Shown piece by piece: positions 6,516 to 12,773 of a DNA stretch of 13,106 nt. Positions within the stretch are counted from its first letter, which is position 1. Every line of letters begins with the position of its first letter. Below the pieces are notes generated by a model. That model saw only the letters and a list, made by a program, of their open reading frames with translations. It had not been told where the DNA came from and made no database searches. Source of the DNA: CAYFVR01 sp046541515 (GTDB lineage Bacteria; Desulfobacterota; Desulfobacteria; Desulfobacterales; Desulfococcaceae). The translations under genes were made by a program, and so were the position numbers. The stretch is taken from positions 1 through 13,106 of the forward strand of contig JBKHDD010000140.1 of the NCBI GenBank assembly GCA_046541515.1, given 5' to 3'.

Positions 6516-9248
6516 TTAAAACCGACGAGAACCTTCCGCGCCCAGCGCCGCCACCGCTTCTCGGAGCCCCGAGGCGATCCGCTCCCGTTTTTCCGCCCCC
6601 TCTCCCTTCCGTTTAAGCGTTTCAATATCCACCGGCTCGCCGAAGGTCACGGAAATGTCCCCGCGCCGAGGAACGAAACGGCCCACCGGGAGGATGTGAT
6701 CGGTTCCCCGGACCAGCGCCGGGACCACCGGAACCGGATCGTGTTCCAGCAGTGCGCCGACGCCCGCTTTGAAGGGCTGCAACCGCCCCGTGGGCGAACG
6801 GCCCCCCTCCGGAAACCAGACCAAGCCGTACCCGCGCCGCAGCACCGCCGCGCCAAAGGCCATGCTGGAAATCACCCCTTTTACCGGATCGATGGGCACG
6901 ACGCGGGCCAAGCGGCTGAAATACCGAAAAAACGGGTTTCGCAACATGATCCCGCTGAAGCCCGCCCAGTAGACTCGCTCCAACACGGGATATCCCAGCG
7001 CGGCCCCCACGGCAAAGGGGTCCAGATAGCTGACGTGGTTGGGGGCGACAATGAACGGCCCCGACTCCGGAAGGCGATCCCGGCCGCGGACCCGGAGCCC
7101 AAAAAGGCCGCGCATCACGCACCGGTCCAGACCCAGCAAGAGCTTGGCCGCCCGCCGTTCCCCGGGCCGAGCCGGTTCCAGCCAGCGACGCTGTTCCCGA
7201 CTCAGCGCCGCTTCCGGCTCCTCCAAGGGAGACTCCAGGGATTGAGCGGCCTCGCCCTCCCCCCGCTCCGCCACGGCGGAAAGCAGCTCTCGCACCGTCC
7301 CGATTTCCGCGACGGTTTCCTCTTCCAGTTCCACGCCGGTGCGCCGCCGAATGTTCAGGGTGATGTTCAGCCACTCCATGGAATCCACGCCCAGGTCCAG
7401 TTCCGGAACGGCGTCGGGCGTCAGCGGCTGGTCGGGATACCGTTCCGCCAGATAGGTCCAGACCGCTTCGGCGTTGGGATCGTTCAGCAGGGATCGATCC
7501 TCGGCGGACATCTCTTCCGCGGATATCGGACCGGAGCGCTTTCCTTCCCCGGAAACCTCGGCGTCCCGCGCCTCCCGATACCGCTCCGCCAGCAGGTGCC
7601 GCCGGATTTTTCCCAGCCGGGTCCGGGGCAGGGCGGTCCGGGTCACGGCCGATTCCTGGATCCGCTGATACGACGGAAGGGACCGGGAAATCTCGGAAAG
7701 GGTTTTTCTTGCGGCGGCGTCCACGTCCCGAATCCCCTGTCGGCCCATTTCGCCGGAATCGGGCACGACCAGCGCCGCCAGCTCGCCGTCTTCGGTTTGA
7801 AGCACGCCGGCCTCCTGGATCAACGGACTCGCGGAAATTTGTTCTTCGATTTGATCGGGTTGGATGTTCTCCCCGCCCGGCGTCACGATGAGGGTGGACA
7901 CTCGGCCGGTCACCCGAAGGTATCCGTCGTCGTCCAAAACCCCCAGGTCTCCGGTGCGGAACCAGCCGTCTTCGGTGAACGTTTCCTCGGTCTTTTCGGG
8001 AAGATTGTGGTAGCCGGGAAAGACGTTGGGCCCCTTGGCGAGGATTTCCCCCGTTCCCGGCGGCGCGCCCTCCCGGGCCGATTCCGGCAGGGCCTTCGGA
8101 TCGATCCGAAGCCGGACGCCCTCCACGGCCCGGCCCACCGTCTCTAAACGCCGATCGCCCGGCACTTTGATCGTCAGCAAGGGGGCCGTTTCCGTCAGGC
8201 CGTAGCCGATCACCACCGGCCAGCCCAGGGCTTCCAGCTTCCAGCCCAGTTCCGGGTCCAGCGGCGCGCCGCCGGAGGCCATGATGCGCAACCGAGGGGC
8301 GAATTGTTCATGGAGGGGGCGAAACAGCAGCCGGCCGGGAGATCGCCCCGTGGTCTTGCGCACCCAACCAACGGCCCGGAGGACGGCGTCCAACACCCGT
8401 CGCGCGGCGGCCCAGGGGGCAATGCGATCGGCAATGCCGGAATAAAGCGCGTCGTACAGCCGGGGAACCCCGATCAACAGGGTGGCATCTCCTTCCCGCA
8501 AGGCCCGGACGAGCTGGGGGCCGGTGCGGGAATGGGGAAGAACCAGCGTGAGCCCCAAGGCCAGGGGCAGCAAAATGCCGATCACGAAGGGATACACATG
8601 GTGGGGGGGAAGCGGCAGCATGATCCGGTCGTCGGATCGGGCCAGTCCGGATTTCCAGATGGTGTTCAACTGAAACGCCAGATTCGCGTGGCGAAGGGGG
8701 ACCCCTTTGGGCGGACCGGTGGTGCCCGACGTGTAAAACATCGCCGCCGGGTCCTCCGGGGCCATCTCCGGCAAAGAGCGCCGATCGGCGAACGAATGCG
8801 CCTCGGTCCCGTCCGCGTCCGTTTCCGGAACGTCCTCCAGCGGAAAGATTCGGGTGGCGTCCGGTTTGACGTTCCCAAGCCGCTTTTCATTGTCGGAATC
8901 CGAGAAAACGGCCGCGGGTTGGCTGTCTTCCAGGACGCGGCGGAGGGTTTCGGTTTCCAGTTGCAAATCCAGCGGCATCACCACGCCGCCCGCCTCCAGA
9001 ATGGCAAGGCAGGCGGCGACCCAGCGAAACCCCAAGGGAGCGAACAGACCGACCACATCCCCCGGTTGAACCTCCTCCTGAATCCGTTCGGACGCCAGTC
9101 TCCGCGCCGTCCGAGACAAGGTGGCGTAGGAATACCTCCGCCGGCCATCTTTGGTCATTTCCACCAAAAAAGGCTTGTCGCCTTGGTCGGCGACCGTTTC
9201 GGCCAATGTTTGAAGCGTATGGAAAGTTTTCATCCACCCATTTTCCAT
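6516..9248 (-). CDS. Trifunctional acyl-activating enzyme / acyl carrier / PlsC acyltransferase
   Basis: 910 aa from the ATG at 9248; the ATG five codons later (MKTFHTL, preceded by GGGTGG) is equally possible. Residues about 10-555 are an AMP-binding acyl-CoA/ACP synthetase: P-loop FYTSGTTGPPKG (171-182), YGLTETAP (349-356), RTGDLG with D434, and C-terminal catalytic Lys 547 (RTRLGKIRR). Residues about 590-660 are an acyl-carrier domain with DLGVDSMEW, phosphopantetheine Ser 623. Residues about 690-900 are a PlsC-type acyltransferase: NHVSYLD (H738, D743), FPEGGRS (E814) and VPALVRGT (842-849). Inferred role: activate a free fatty acid with ATP, load it on the built-in carrier and transfer it to a lysophospholipid or glycerol-phosphate acceptor at the inner membrane. 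E. coli Aas has the acyltransferase first and uses a separate ACP, so this order is permuted. All three active sites look intact. Confidence 0.93.
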   Translation of the reverse strand: MENGWMKTFHTLQTLAETVADQGDKPFLVEMTKDGRRRYSYATLSRTARRLASERIQEEVQPGDVVGLFAPLGFRWVAACLAILEAGGVVMPLDLQLETETLRRVLEDSQPAAVFSDSDNEKRLGNVKPDATRIFPLEDVPETDADGTEAHSFADRRSLPEMAPEDPAAMFYTSGTTGPPKGVPLRHANLAFQLNTIWKSGLARSDDRIMLPLPPHHVYPFVIGILLPLALGLTLVLPHSRTGPQLVRALREGDATLLIGVPRLYDALYSGIADRIAPWAAARRVLDAVLRAVGWVRKTTGRSPGRLLFRPLHEQFAPRLRIMASGGAPLDPELGWKLEALGWPVVIGYGLTETAPLLTIKVPGDRRLETVGRAVEGVRLRIDPKALPESAREGAPPGTGEILAKGPNVFPGYHNLPEKTEETFTEDGWFRTGDLGVLDDDGYLRVTGRVSTLIVTPGGENIQPDQIEEQISASPLIQEAGVLQTEDGELAALVVPDSGEMGRQGIRDVDAAARKTLSEISRSLPSYQRIQESAVTRTALPRTRLGKIRRHLLAERYREARDAEVSGEGKRSGPISAEEMSAEDRSLLNDPNAEAVWTYLAERYPDQPLTPDAVPELDLGVDSMEWLNITLNIRRRTGVELEEETVAEIGTVRELLSAVAERGEGEAAQSLESPLEEPEAALSREQRRWLEPARPGERRAAKLLLGLDRCVMRGLFGLRVRGRDRLPESGPFIVAPNHVSYLDPFAVGAALGYPVLERVYWAGFSGIMLRNPFFRYFSRLARVVPIDPVKGVISSMAFGAAVLRRGYGLVWFPEGGRSPTGRLQPFKAGVGALLEHDPVPVVPALVRGTDHILPVGRFVPRRGDISVTFGEPVDIETLKRKGEGAEKRERIASGLREAVAALGAEGSRRF

Positions 9249-9331
9249 AAAAAGAAGGGTTCGGGTAAATGGGGGATTTTCCTTATTCCCAGGGGACCAA
9301 AGATGTGGAAGGGTGCGGAACCGAAGGCGGA

Positions 9332-9351
9332 TTTCCCCGGCGCCGGGGAAA
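9332..9351. repeat. 20-bp perfect palindrome upstream of the acyl-activating gene
   Basis: TTTCCCCGGC and its exact reverse complement abut at 9341/9342. It lies in the 326-bp divergent region between the minus-strand gene (start 9248) and perR (start 9575), about 85 nt upstream of the former. It could be an operator or a self-complementary mRNA leader element; no regulator with this site is recognised. Besides this and the perR promoter, the divergent region shows no gene. Confidence 0.45.
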
Positions 9352-9469
9352 AGGCGGGCCCCCTCCCGCGCGAGAAACGAAGAGGCGCCGCGGGAATCGT
9401 CCCGAAGGGATTCGAGGGATCGGACATCGGACTACCGGGGGCCAAGCATCTCGCCGGAAGAATCGCGCC

Positions 9470-9497
9470 TTGACGAAATAGGACGCACTACGATAAT
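9470..9497 (+). promoter_or_regulatory. Sigma70-type promoter of perR
   Basis: TTGACG (9470-9475) and GATAAT (9492-9497), each 5/6 to consensus, are separated by 16 nt. A start near 9504 would leave a ~70-nt leader before the ATG at 9575. No canonical PerR box (TTATAATnATTATAA) overlaps it. Confidence 0.55.
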
Positions 9498-9574
9498 GGA
9501 TGTAACGCGAATGGCGGTTGGCGAGCCGCCCGAAGACTTCCGTTCCCGTTTTTTCCAACGATCGGCCCCATATT

Positions 9575-10009
9575 ATGAGCAAATCTCAATCTCCGGATAT
9601 TCCCTTCGAGGAAATCTGCCGCAAGCATGGCCTGAACGTGACGCCCCAGCGCGCGGCGATTTACAAAGAATTGATTTCTTCCAGGGAGCATCCGTCCGCC
9701 GTGGCCATCCTGGAGCGGGTCCGAAAAACGTTTCCGAACATTTCCCTGGATACGGTCAATCGAACCTTGTTGACGTTCCACAAAATCGGTCTGGCGCGGG
9801 TGGTGGAAAGCTCCGGCGACCCCAAGCGGTTCGATCCCAACTTGGAACCCCATCATCATTTCCGGTGCATGTCCTGCGGGGTCATCGTGGATTTCCAGCA
9901 CGACGGCTATGACCGACTGGACGTTCCGCCGGAAATCGCGGAAAAATATCTGATTCGGGAAAAGGTGGTTCACCTCAAGGGAATCTGTGACAGTTGCCGG
10001 AAAAAATAA
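9575..10009 (+). CDS. perR: PerR-type peroxide-sensing repressor (Fur family)
   Basis: 144 aa, the usual Fur-family size. Start ATG 9575 is preferred over TTG 9518, which adds an atypical 19-residue extension. The DNA-binding winged helix covers about 20-75 (VTPQRAAIYKEL; ISLDTVNRTLLTFHKIGL). The structural zinc site is C98/C101 (CMSC) with C138/C141 (CDSC). All five B. subtilis PerR regulatory-metal ligands are present at a constant +2 offset: H39, D87, H93, H95 and D106 (for H37, D85, H91, H93, D104). The Asp at position 87 (KRFDPN), rather than Glu, is typical of peroxide-sensing PerR over Fur. Expected action: a dimer with Fe(II) or Mn(II) represses peroxide-defence genes, and metal-catalysed His oxidation releases it. 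It lies directly upstream of catalase, its classic target. Shine-Dalgarno is not evident. Confidence 0.9.
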   Translation: MSKSQSPDIPFEEICRKHGLNVTPQRAAIYKELISSREHPSAVAILERVRKTFPNISLDTVNRTLLTFHKIGLARVVESSGDPKRFDPNLEPHHHFRCMSCGVIVDFQHDGYDRLDVPPEIAEKYLIREKVVHLKGICDSCRKK

Positions 10010-10031
10010 AGTCCGGCCCGATCTTTTTTTT
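9996..10031 (+). terminator. Rho-independent terminator of perR
   Basis: A 6-bp stem GCCGGA (9996-10001) / TCCGGC (10012-10017) overlaps the last codons and stop of perR. After a 6-nt spacer comes a run of eight T (10024-10031). The stem is short but the T-run is strong. Confidence 0.55.
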
Positions 10032-10041
10032 GGCCACTTGC

Positions 10042-10076
10042 ATAGGAACCCTTCCTATTTAAAAACAAAATACAAT
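10042..10076 (+). promoter_or_regulatory. Candidate katA control region: 7-3-7 inverted repeat plus -10-like hexamer
   Basis: ATAGGAA-CCC-TTCCTAT (10042-10058) is a perfect inverted repeat. TACAAT (10071-10076) is a 5/6 match to a -10. At 17-nt spacing the -35 position (10048-10053) is not consensus-like and falls inside the inverted repeat, so a bound regulator could occlude or replace it. The repeat is not a canonical PerR box (7-1-7, AT-rich). If this is the katA promoter, the leader exceeds 400 nt. Confidence 0.35.
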
Positions 10077-10431
10077 TCGGAGGCATTCCGTTTTCGGATC
10101 GGTTCGGGAAAGACGCCGAGCCGCCCCCCATGGGCGCGGTTCGGGGAAGCTCTTCCGCGCTTGTCCCGCGTTTCATCCATCCCAAGCCCTTGAATCGGTT
10201 TTTCATCATTACTCGGCTCCATCGGGGAACCACCTTTTTTGACGGCAAAATAAAGGATTTCTCCGATGGTTTCTATGTCGTCTCCGTGAAACAAGGATTC
10301 TCCCGCCGTTCGGCCGGCCTCTTTCAGCACGCACGCCCAGGGCCTGGAAAAGAGGCGGCCGAAACGGAAGGAAACCTCGCCCGACATCTCCGTGGCGATT
10401 TTCCGAAATGGCAACGCAAACCGCCGCAAAA
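10077..10431. other. Long perR-katA intergenic region without a confident gene
   Basis: About 350 bp. A TTGACG at 10239-10244 has only a poor -10 (TCCGAT, 10262-10267). A minus-strand frame of 124 codons (10055-10429) has protein-like composition in its first ~65 codons but no recognisable domain; it would overlap the katA leader divergently. I do not call it a gene. Confidence 0.4.
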
Positions 10432-10522
10432 GGAAATTTCATGACGGACGACAAACTAAGCGTGGCTCAGGTTTTCGGCCTGAGCTGGCCCGAAGGAGGA
10501 AATTCCATGACGGACGAAAAAC
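10432..10522 (+). repeat. Duplicated translation-start region of katA (25-nt direct repeat)
   Basis: GGAAATTTCATGACGGACGA (10432-10451) plus CAAAC recurs at 10498-10522 with 23 of 25 bases identical. The offset is 66 nt, so both ATGs (10441 and 10507) are in the same frame. Each copy carries its own purine-rich Shine-Dalgarno. The upstream ATG would add 22 residues (MTDDKLSVAQVFGL...) to catalase. Confidence 0.75.
10465..10499 (+). promoter_or_regulatory. Leader hairpin and strong ribosome binding site of katA
   Basis: The stem GCTCAGG (10465-10471) / CCTGAGC (10479-10485), loop TTTTCGG, sits between the two start codons. It ends 8 nt before AGGAGG (10494-10499), which lies 7 nt from ATG 10507. 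The near-ideal SD fixes 10507 as the main start. The hairpin may affect coupling from the upstream ATG. Confidence 0.5.
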
Positions 10523-11958
10523 GCAAACCGACCACCACCGATGCCGGCATCCCCGTAAACAGCGACGAGTATTCGCTCAGCGTCGGGCCGGATGGCCCCC
10601 TGCTCCACCATGACCATTACCTCATGGAGCAGATGGCCCAATTTAACCGAGAGATGATTCCGGACCGTCAGCCCCACGCCAAGGGCTCCGGGGCTTTCGG
10701 TCACTTTCAGGTAACCCAAAATGTCAGCGCCTACACCAAGGCGGGCGTGTTTCAGCCCGGAACCAATACCGAGGTCCTGGCCCGATTTTCCACGGTGGCC
10801 GGCGAATCCGGCAGCCCAGACACTTGGCGCGACGTGCGCGGCTTCGCGCTGAAGTTTTACACCGACGAAGGCAACTACGACATGGTGGGCAACAACACCC
10901 CGGTGTTCTTCGTGCGCGATCCCATGAAATTTCAGCACTTCATCCATTCGCAGAAACGCCGCGCGGACAGCGGCCTGCGGGACCACGACATGCAGTGGGA
11001 TTTCTGGACCCTGTCCCCCGAGTCCGCCCACCAGGTGACCATCCTGATGAGCGATCGGGGGGTGCCCAAAACCTATCGACACATGAACGGCTACACCAGC
11101 CACACCTATATGTGGGTGAACGATAAAGGCGAGCGGTTTTGGGTGAAATATCATTTCAAAACCGACCAGGGCATCGATTTCCTCACCGACGAAGAGGCCG
11201 ACCGCATCGCCGGGGAGGACGCGGATTTCCACCGTCGCGACCTGTTCAACGCCATCCGGGACGGGAATCCGCCCAGCTGGACGCTGAAGGTGCAAATCAT
11301 GCCCTTCAACGAGGCGGAAAAATACCGGTTCAACCCCTTCGACCTGACCAAGGTGTGGCCCCACGCCGACTACCCGCTGCAGGAAGTGGGACGACTGACT
11401 CTGGACCGCAACCCCACCGATTTCCACGCCGAAATCGAGCAGGCGGCCTTCGAGCCCAACAACCTGGTTCCGGGGATCGGCGTCAGCCCGGACAAAATGC
11501 TGCTCGCCCGCTTGACCTCCTACGCGGACGCCCATCGGGCCCGGCTGGGGGCCAACTACAAGCACATCCCCGTCAACGCGCCCAAATGTCCGGTTCACAG
11601 CTACAGCAAGGGCGGCGCCATGCGGATTTGGAAGACGTCCGATCCGGTGTACGCGCCCAACTCCAAGGGCGGAGCCCAAGCCGACGGCGAGCGCTACCCG
11701 GAGGACGCGGTGTGGAGCGCAAGCGGCGATTTCGTCCGGGCCCCCTATACCCTGCGCAAGGACGACGACGATTTCGGCCAGCCCGGAACCCTGGTGCGCG
11801 AGGTCATGAACGACGAACAGCGGGACCGGCTGGTCGCCAACGTGGTGAACCACCTCAAGAACGGCGTCACCGAGCCGGTGCTGGAACGGGCGCTGGAATA
11901 CTGGAAGAAGATCGACGGAGACGTGGGCGAGCGGATCGCCAAAGGCATGAGGGGCTGA
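10507..11958 (+). CDS. katA: Monofunctional heme catalase, small-subunit clade 3
   Basis: 483 aa, typical for clade-3 small-subunit catalases. It converts hydrogen peroxide to water and oxygen in the cytoplasm. The start at 10507 is set by AGGAGG 7 nt upstream and by the family-typical N-terminus MTDEKRKPTTTDAGIPV. Active-site residues are present: distal His 57 (HAKGSGAFG), distal Asn 130 (MVGNNTPVFFVRDPMKF) and proximal heme Tyr 339 (RLTSYADAHRARLGANY), followed by the conserved IPVNAPKCP. The NADPH-binding and C-terminal helical regions are full length, without the flavodoxin-like extension of large catalases. It lies downstream of perR, implying peroxide-induced expression. In-frame ATGs at 10408 and 10441 would give N-terminal extensions; the one at 10441 has its own SD-like sequence. 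Confidence 0.96.
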   Translation: MTDEKRKPTTTDAGIPVNSDEYSLSVGPDGPLLHHDHYLMEQMAQFNREMIPDRQPHAKGSGAFGHFQVTQNVSAYTKAGVFQPGTNTEVLARFSTVAGESGSPDTWRDVRGFALKFYTDEGNYDMVGNNTPVFFVRDPMKFQHFIHSQKRRADSGLRDHDMQWDFWTLSPESAHQVTILMSDRGVPKTYRHMNGYTSHTYMWVNDKGERFWVKYHFKTDQGIDFLTDEEADRIAGEDADFHRRDLFNAIRDGNPPSWTLKVQIMPFNEAEKYRFNPFDLTKVWPHADYPLQEVGRLTLDRNPTDFHAEIEQAAFEPNNLVPGIGVSPDKMLLARLTSYADAHRARLGANYKHIPVNAPKCPVHSYSKGGAMRIWKTSDPVYAPNSKGGAQADGERYPEDAVWSASGDFVRAPYTLRKDDDDFGQPGTLVREVMNDEQRDRLVANVVNHLKNGVTEPVLERALEYWKKIDGDVGERIAKGMRG

Positions 11959-11993
11959 TGCCCATCGCCGGCCGATAAAAACCCCATTGGGAT

Positions 11994-12009
11994 TCTCGTT
12001 TCGACGAGA
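11994..12009 (+). other. UUCG-capped hairpin after katA
   Basis: TCTCGT-TTCG-ACGAGA forms a 6-bp stem with a UUCG tetraloop 36 nt after the catalase stop, ahead of the stronger terminator. It may protect the mRNA 3' end; the following T-run (TTT) is short. Confidence 0.4.
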
Positions 12010-12051
12010 TTTCCCTCGGGGTTTCGCTCGGCATTCAGTAGATGTTGGTCG

Positions 12052-12087
12052 GAAGCCCCCGGCGATTCGCCCGGGGCTTCGATTTTT
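12052..12087 (+). terminator. Rho-independent terminator of katA
   Basis: GAAGCCCC (12052-12059) pairs with GGGGCTTC (12073-12080). The stem is extended by inner G-C pairs around a single-base bulge and followed by GATTTTT. It ends about 130 nt after the catalase stop. Confidence 0.75.
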
Positions 12088-12337
12088 CAGGGACCCGGAA
12101 TTTTTCAATGTACCGTTTTCATGCCAACGCCGTTTTTTTGACGGAATCGGACAGGGGCGAATTGCATTCGCCTCCGTGCAATCTGGCACGGTTGAGCAAT
12201 GGAAATCCCAAACGGTATTTCAGCTACTGCCAAGTCCCTCGGAAAAGGGATTTCCGAGGTGCGAGGGCGGGGAATCTTGGCGGAATTGCTCCCGGCAAAT
12301 CGTAGGCCGTCTAAATCGGCTCTGAAAATTTGCCCAG

Positions 12338-12409
12338 TTTTTGGCCCCACCGTTTTTCAGCTAAACGGTTGCCAAATGCTGCTTCATGAGGATTTAGAAG
12401 GGCCAAAAA
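12338..12409. repeat. Nested inverted repeats in the katA-PIN spacer
   Basis: TTTTTGGCCC (12338-12347) and GGGCCAAAAA (12400-12409) are exact complements 52 nt apart. Inside, ACCGTTT (12349-12355) pairs with AAACGGT (12363-12369). The fold would be a two-level structure in either transcript direction. It has no T-run of terminator type and no recognised RNA family. Confidence 0.4.
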
Positions 12410-12506
12410 CCGGACAATGAATAGGGGGCGATTTTCGGCCTTTTTAGACACTTTAGGCAAATCGGATAAAAATAAAAGGGATCGGGCGGGAGAAAAGGAC
12501 GCTTCC

Positions 12507-12541
12507 CGCTTTCGACGGAACGCAAAACCTCATCGAAAGCG
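12507..12541 (-). terminator. Possible terminator hairpin of the minus-strand PIN/small-protein operon
   Basis: CGCTTTCGA / TCGAAAGCG is a 9-bp perfect stem with a 17-nt loop, 28 nt beyond the stop of the small gene. On the minus strand TTTT follows about 10 nt later, and a T-rich stretch lies at 12481-12463. The spacing is poor, so confidence is low. Confidence 0.3.
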
Positions 12542-12568
12542 TTGGGATGCGGCCAACATCCATTTCTT

Positions 12569-12772
12569 TCAGGCGGAATGGGTTCGTTTTGCTTCTTTGG
12601 CGTCTCGTTTTTCGGAAGTTTTTCGCCGGATGGGCAACTGGACGAACGCACGCCCAGCTTTCCCTTCCCGTCTTTTCAAATTCTCATAGAGTTTCCGGAG
12701 GTCGCAGGCAAACGCCTCCGCTCGCTTCTCTCGAAAGGTACGGATTTCCTCTACAATCGGATCAACCCGCAT
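12569..12772 (-). CDS. Small antitoxin-like protein paired with PIN gene
   Basis: 67 aa. Start ATG 12772 has GGAGGA (12783-12778) 5 nt upstream. The sequence begins MRVDPIVEEIRTFREKRAEA, then DLRKLYENLKRREGKAGRAFVQLP with a basic C-terminus. From memory this resembles short proteins (DPIVEEVRRIRE...DL..I...L...E...GR..V.LP.R) often encoded just downstream of PIN-domain genes of this type. A role as antidote or regulator of the PIN protein is inferred, not shown. A helical DPIVEEI...FREK segment and a basic tail suggest protein or nucleic-acid binding. The start lies 12 nt after the stop of the PIN frame as it reads now, and 1 nt after the stop of the PIN frame's likely original end, so the pair was probably translationally coupled. 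Confidence 0.65.
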   Translation of the reverse strand: MRVDPIVEEIRTFREKRAEAFACDLRKLYENLKRREGKAGRAFVQLPIRRKTSEKRDAKEAKRTHSA

Positions 12773-12773
12773 T

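Larger units (their letters stand above)
12088..12568. other. Non-coding spacer between katA and the PIN/small-protein module
   Basis: About 480 bp of lower GC. I see no convincing gene; the short open frames on both strands lack family features. Local structure includes adjacent hairpins GGCGAAT/ATTCGCC (12156-12172) and CCGTGC/GCACGG (12174-12191), a long-range inverted repeat (12338-12409), and a 9-bp stem near 12507-12541. Confidence 0.5.

Noticed and set aside
6375..8147. 590-codon plus-strand frame
   Set aside because: Antisense shadow of the acyl-activating/PlsC gene; Pro/Arg/His-rich with no family features.
10456..12189. 577-codon minus-strand frame opposite catalase
   Set aside because: Shadow of katA; no recognisable motif, and the plus strand is unambiguously catalase.
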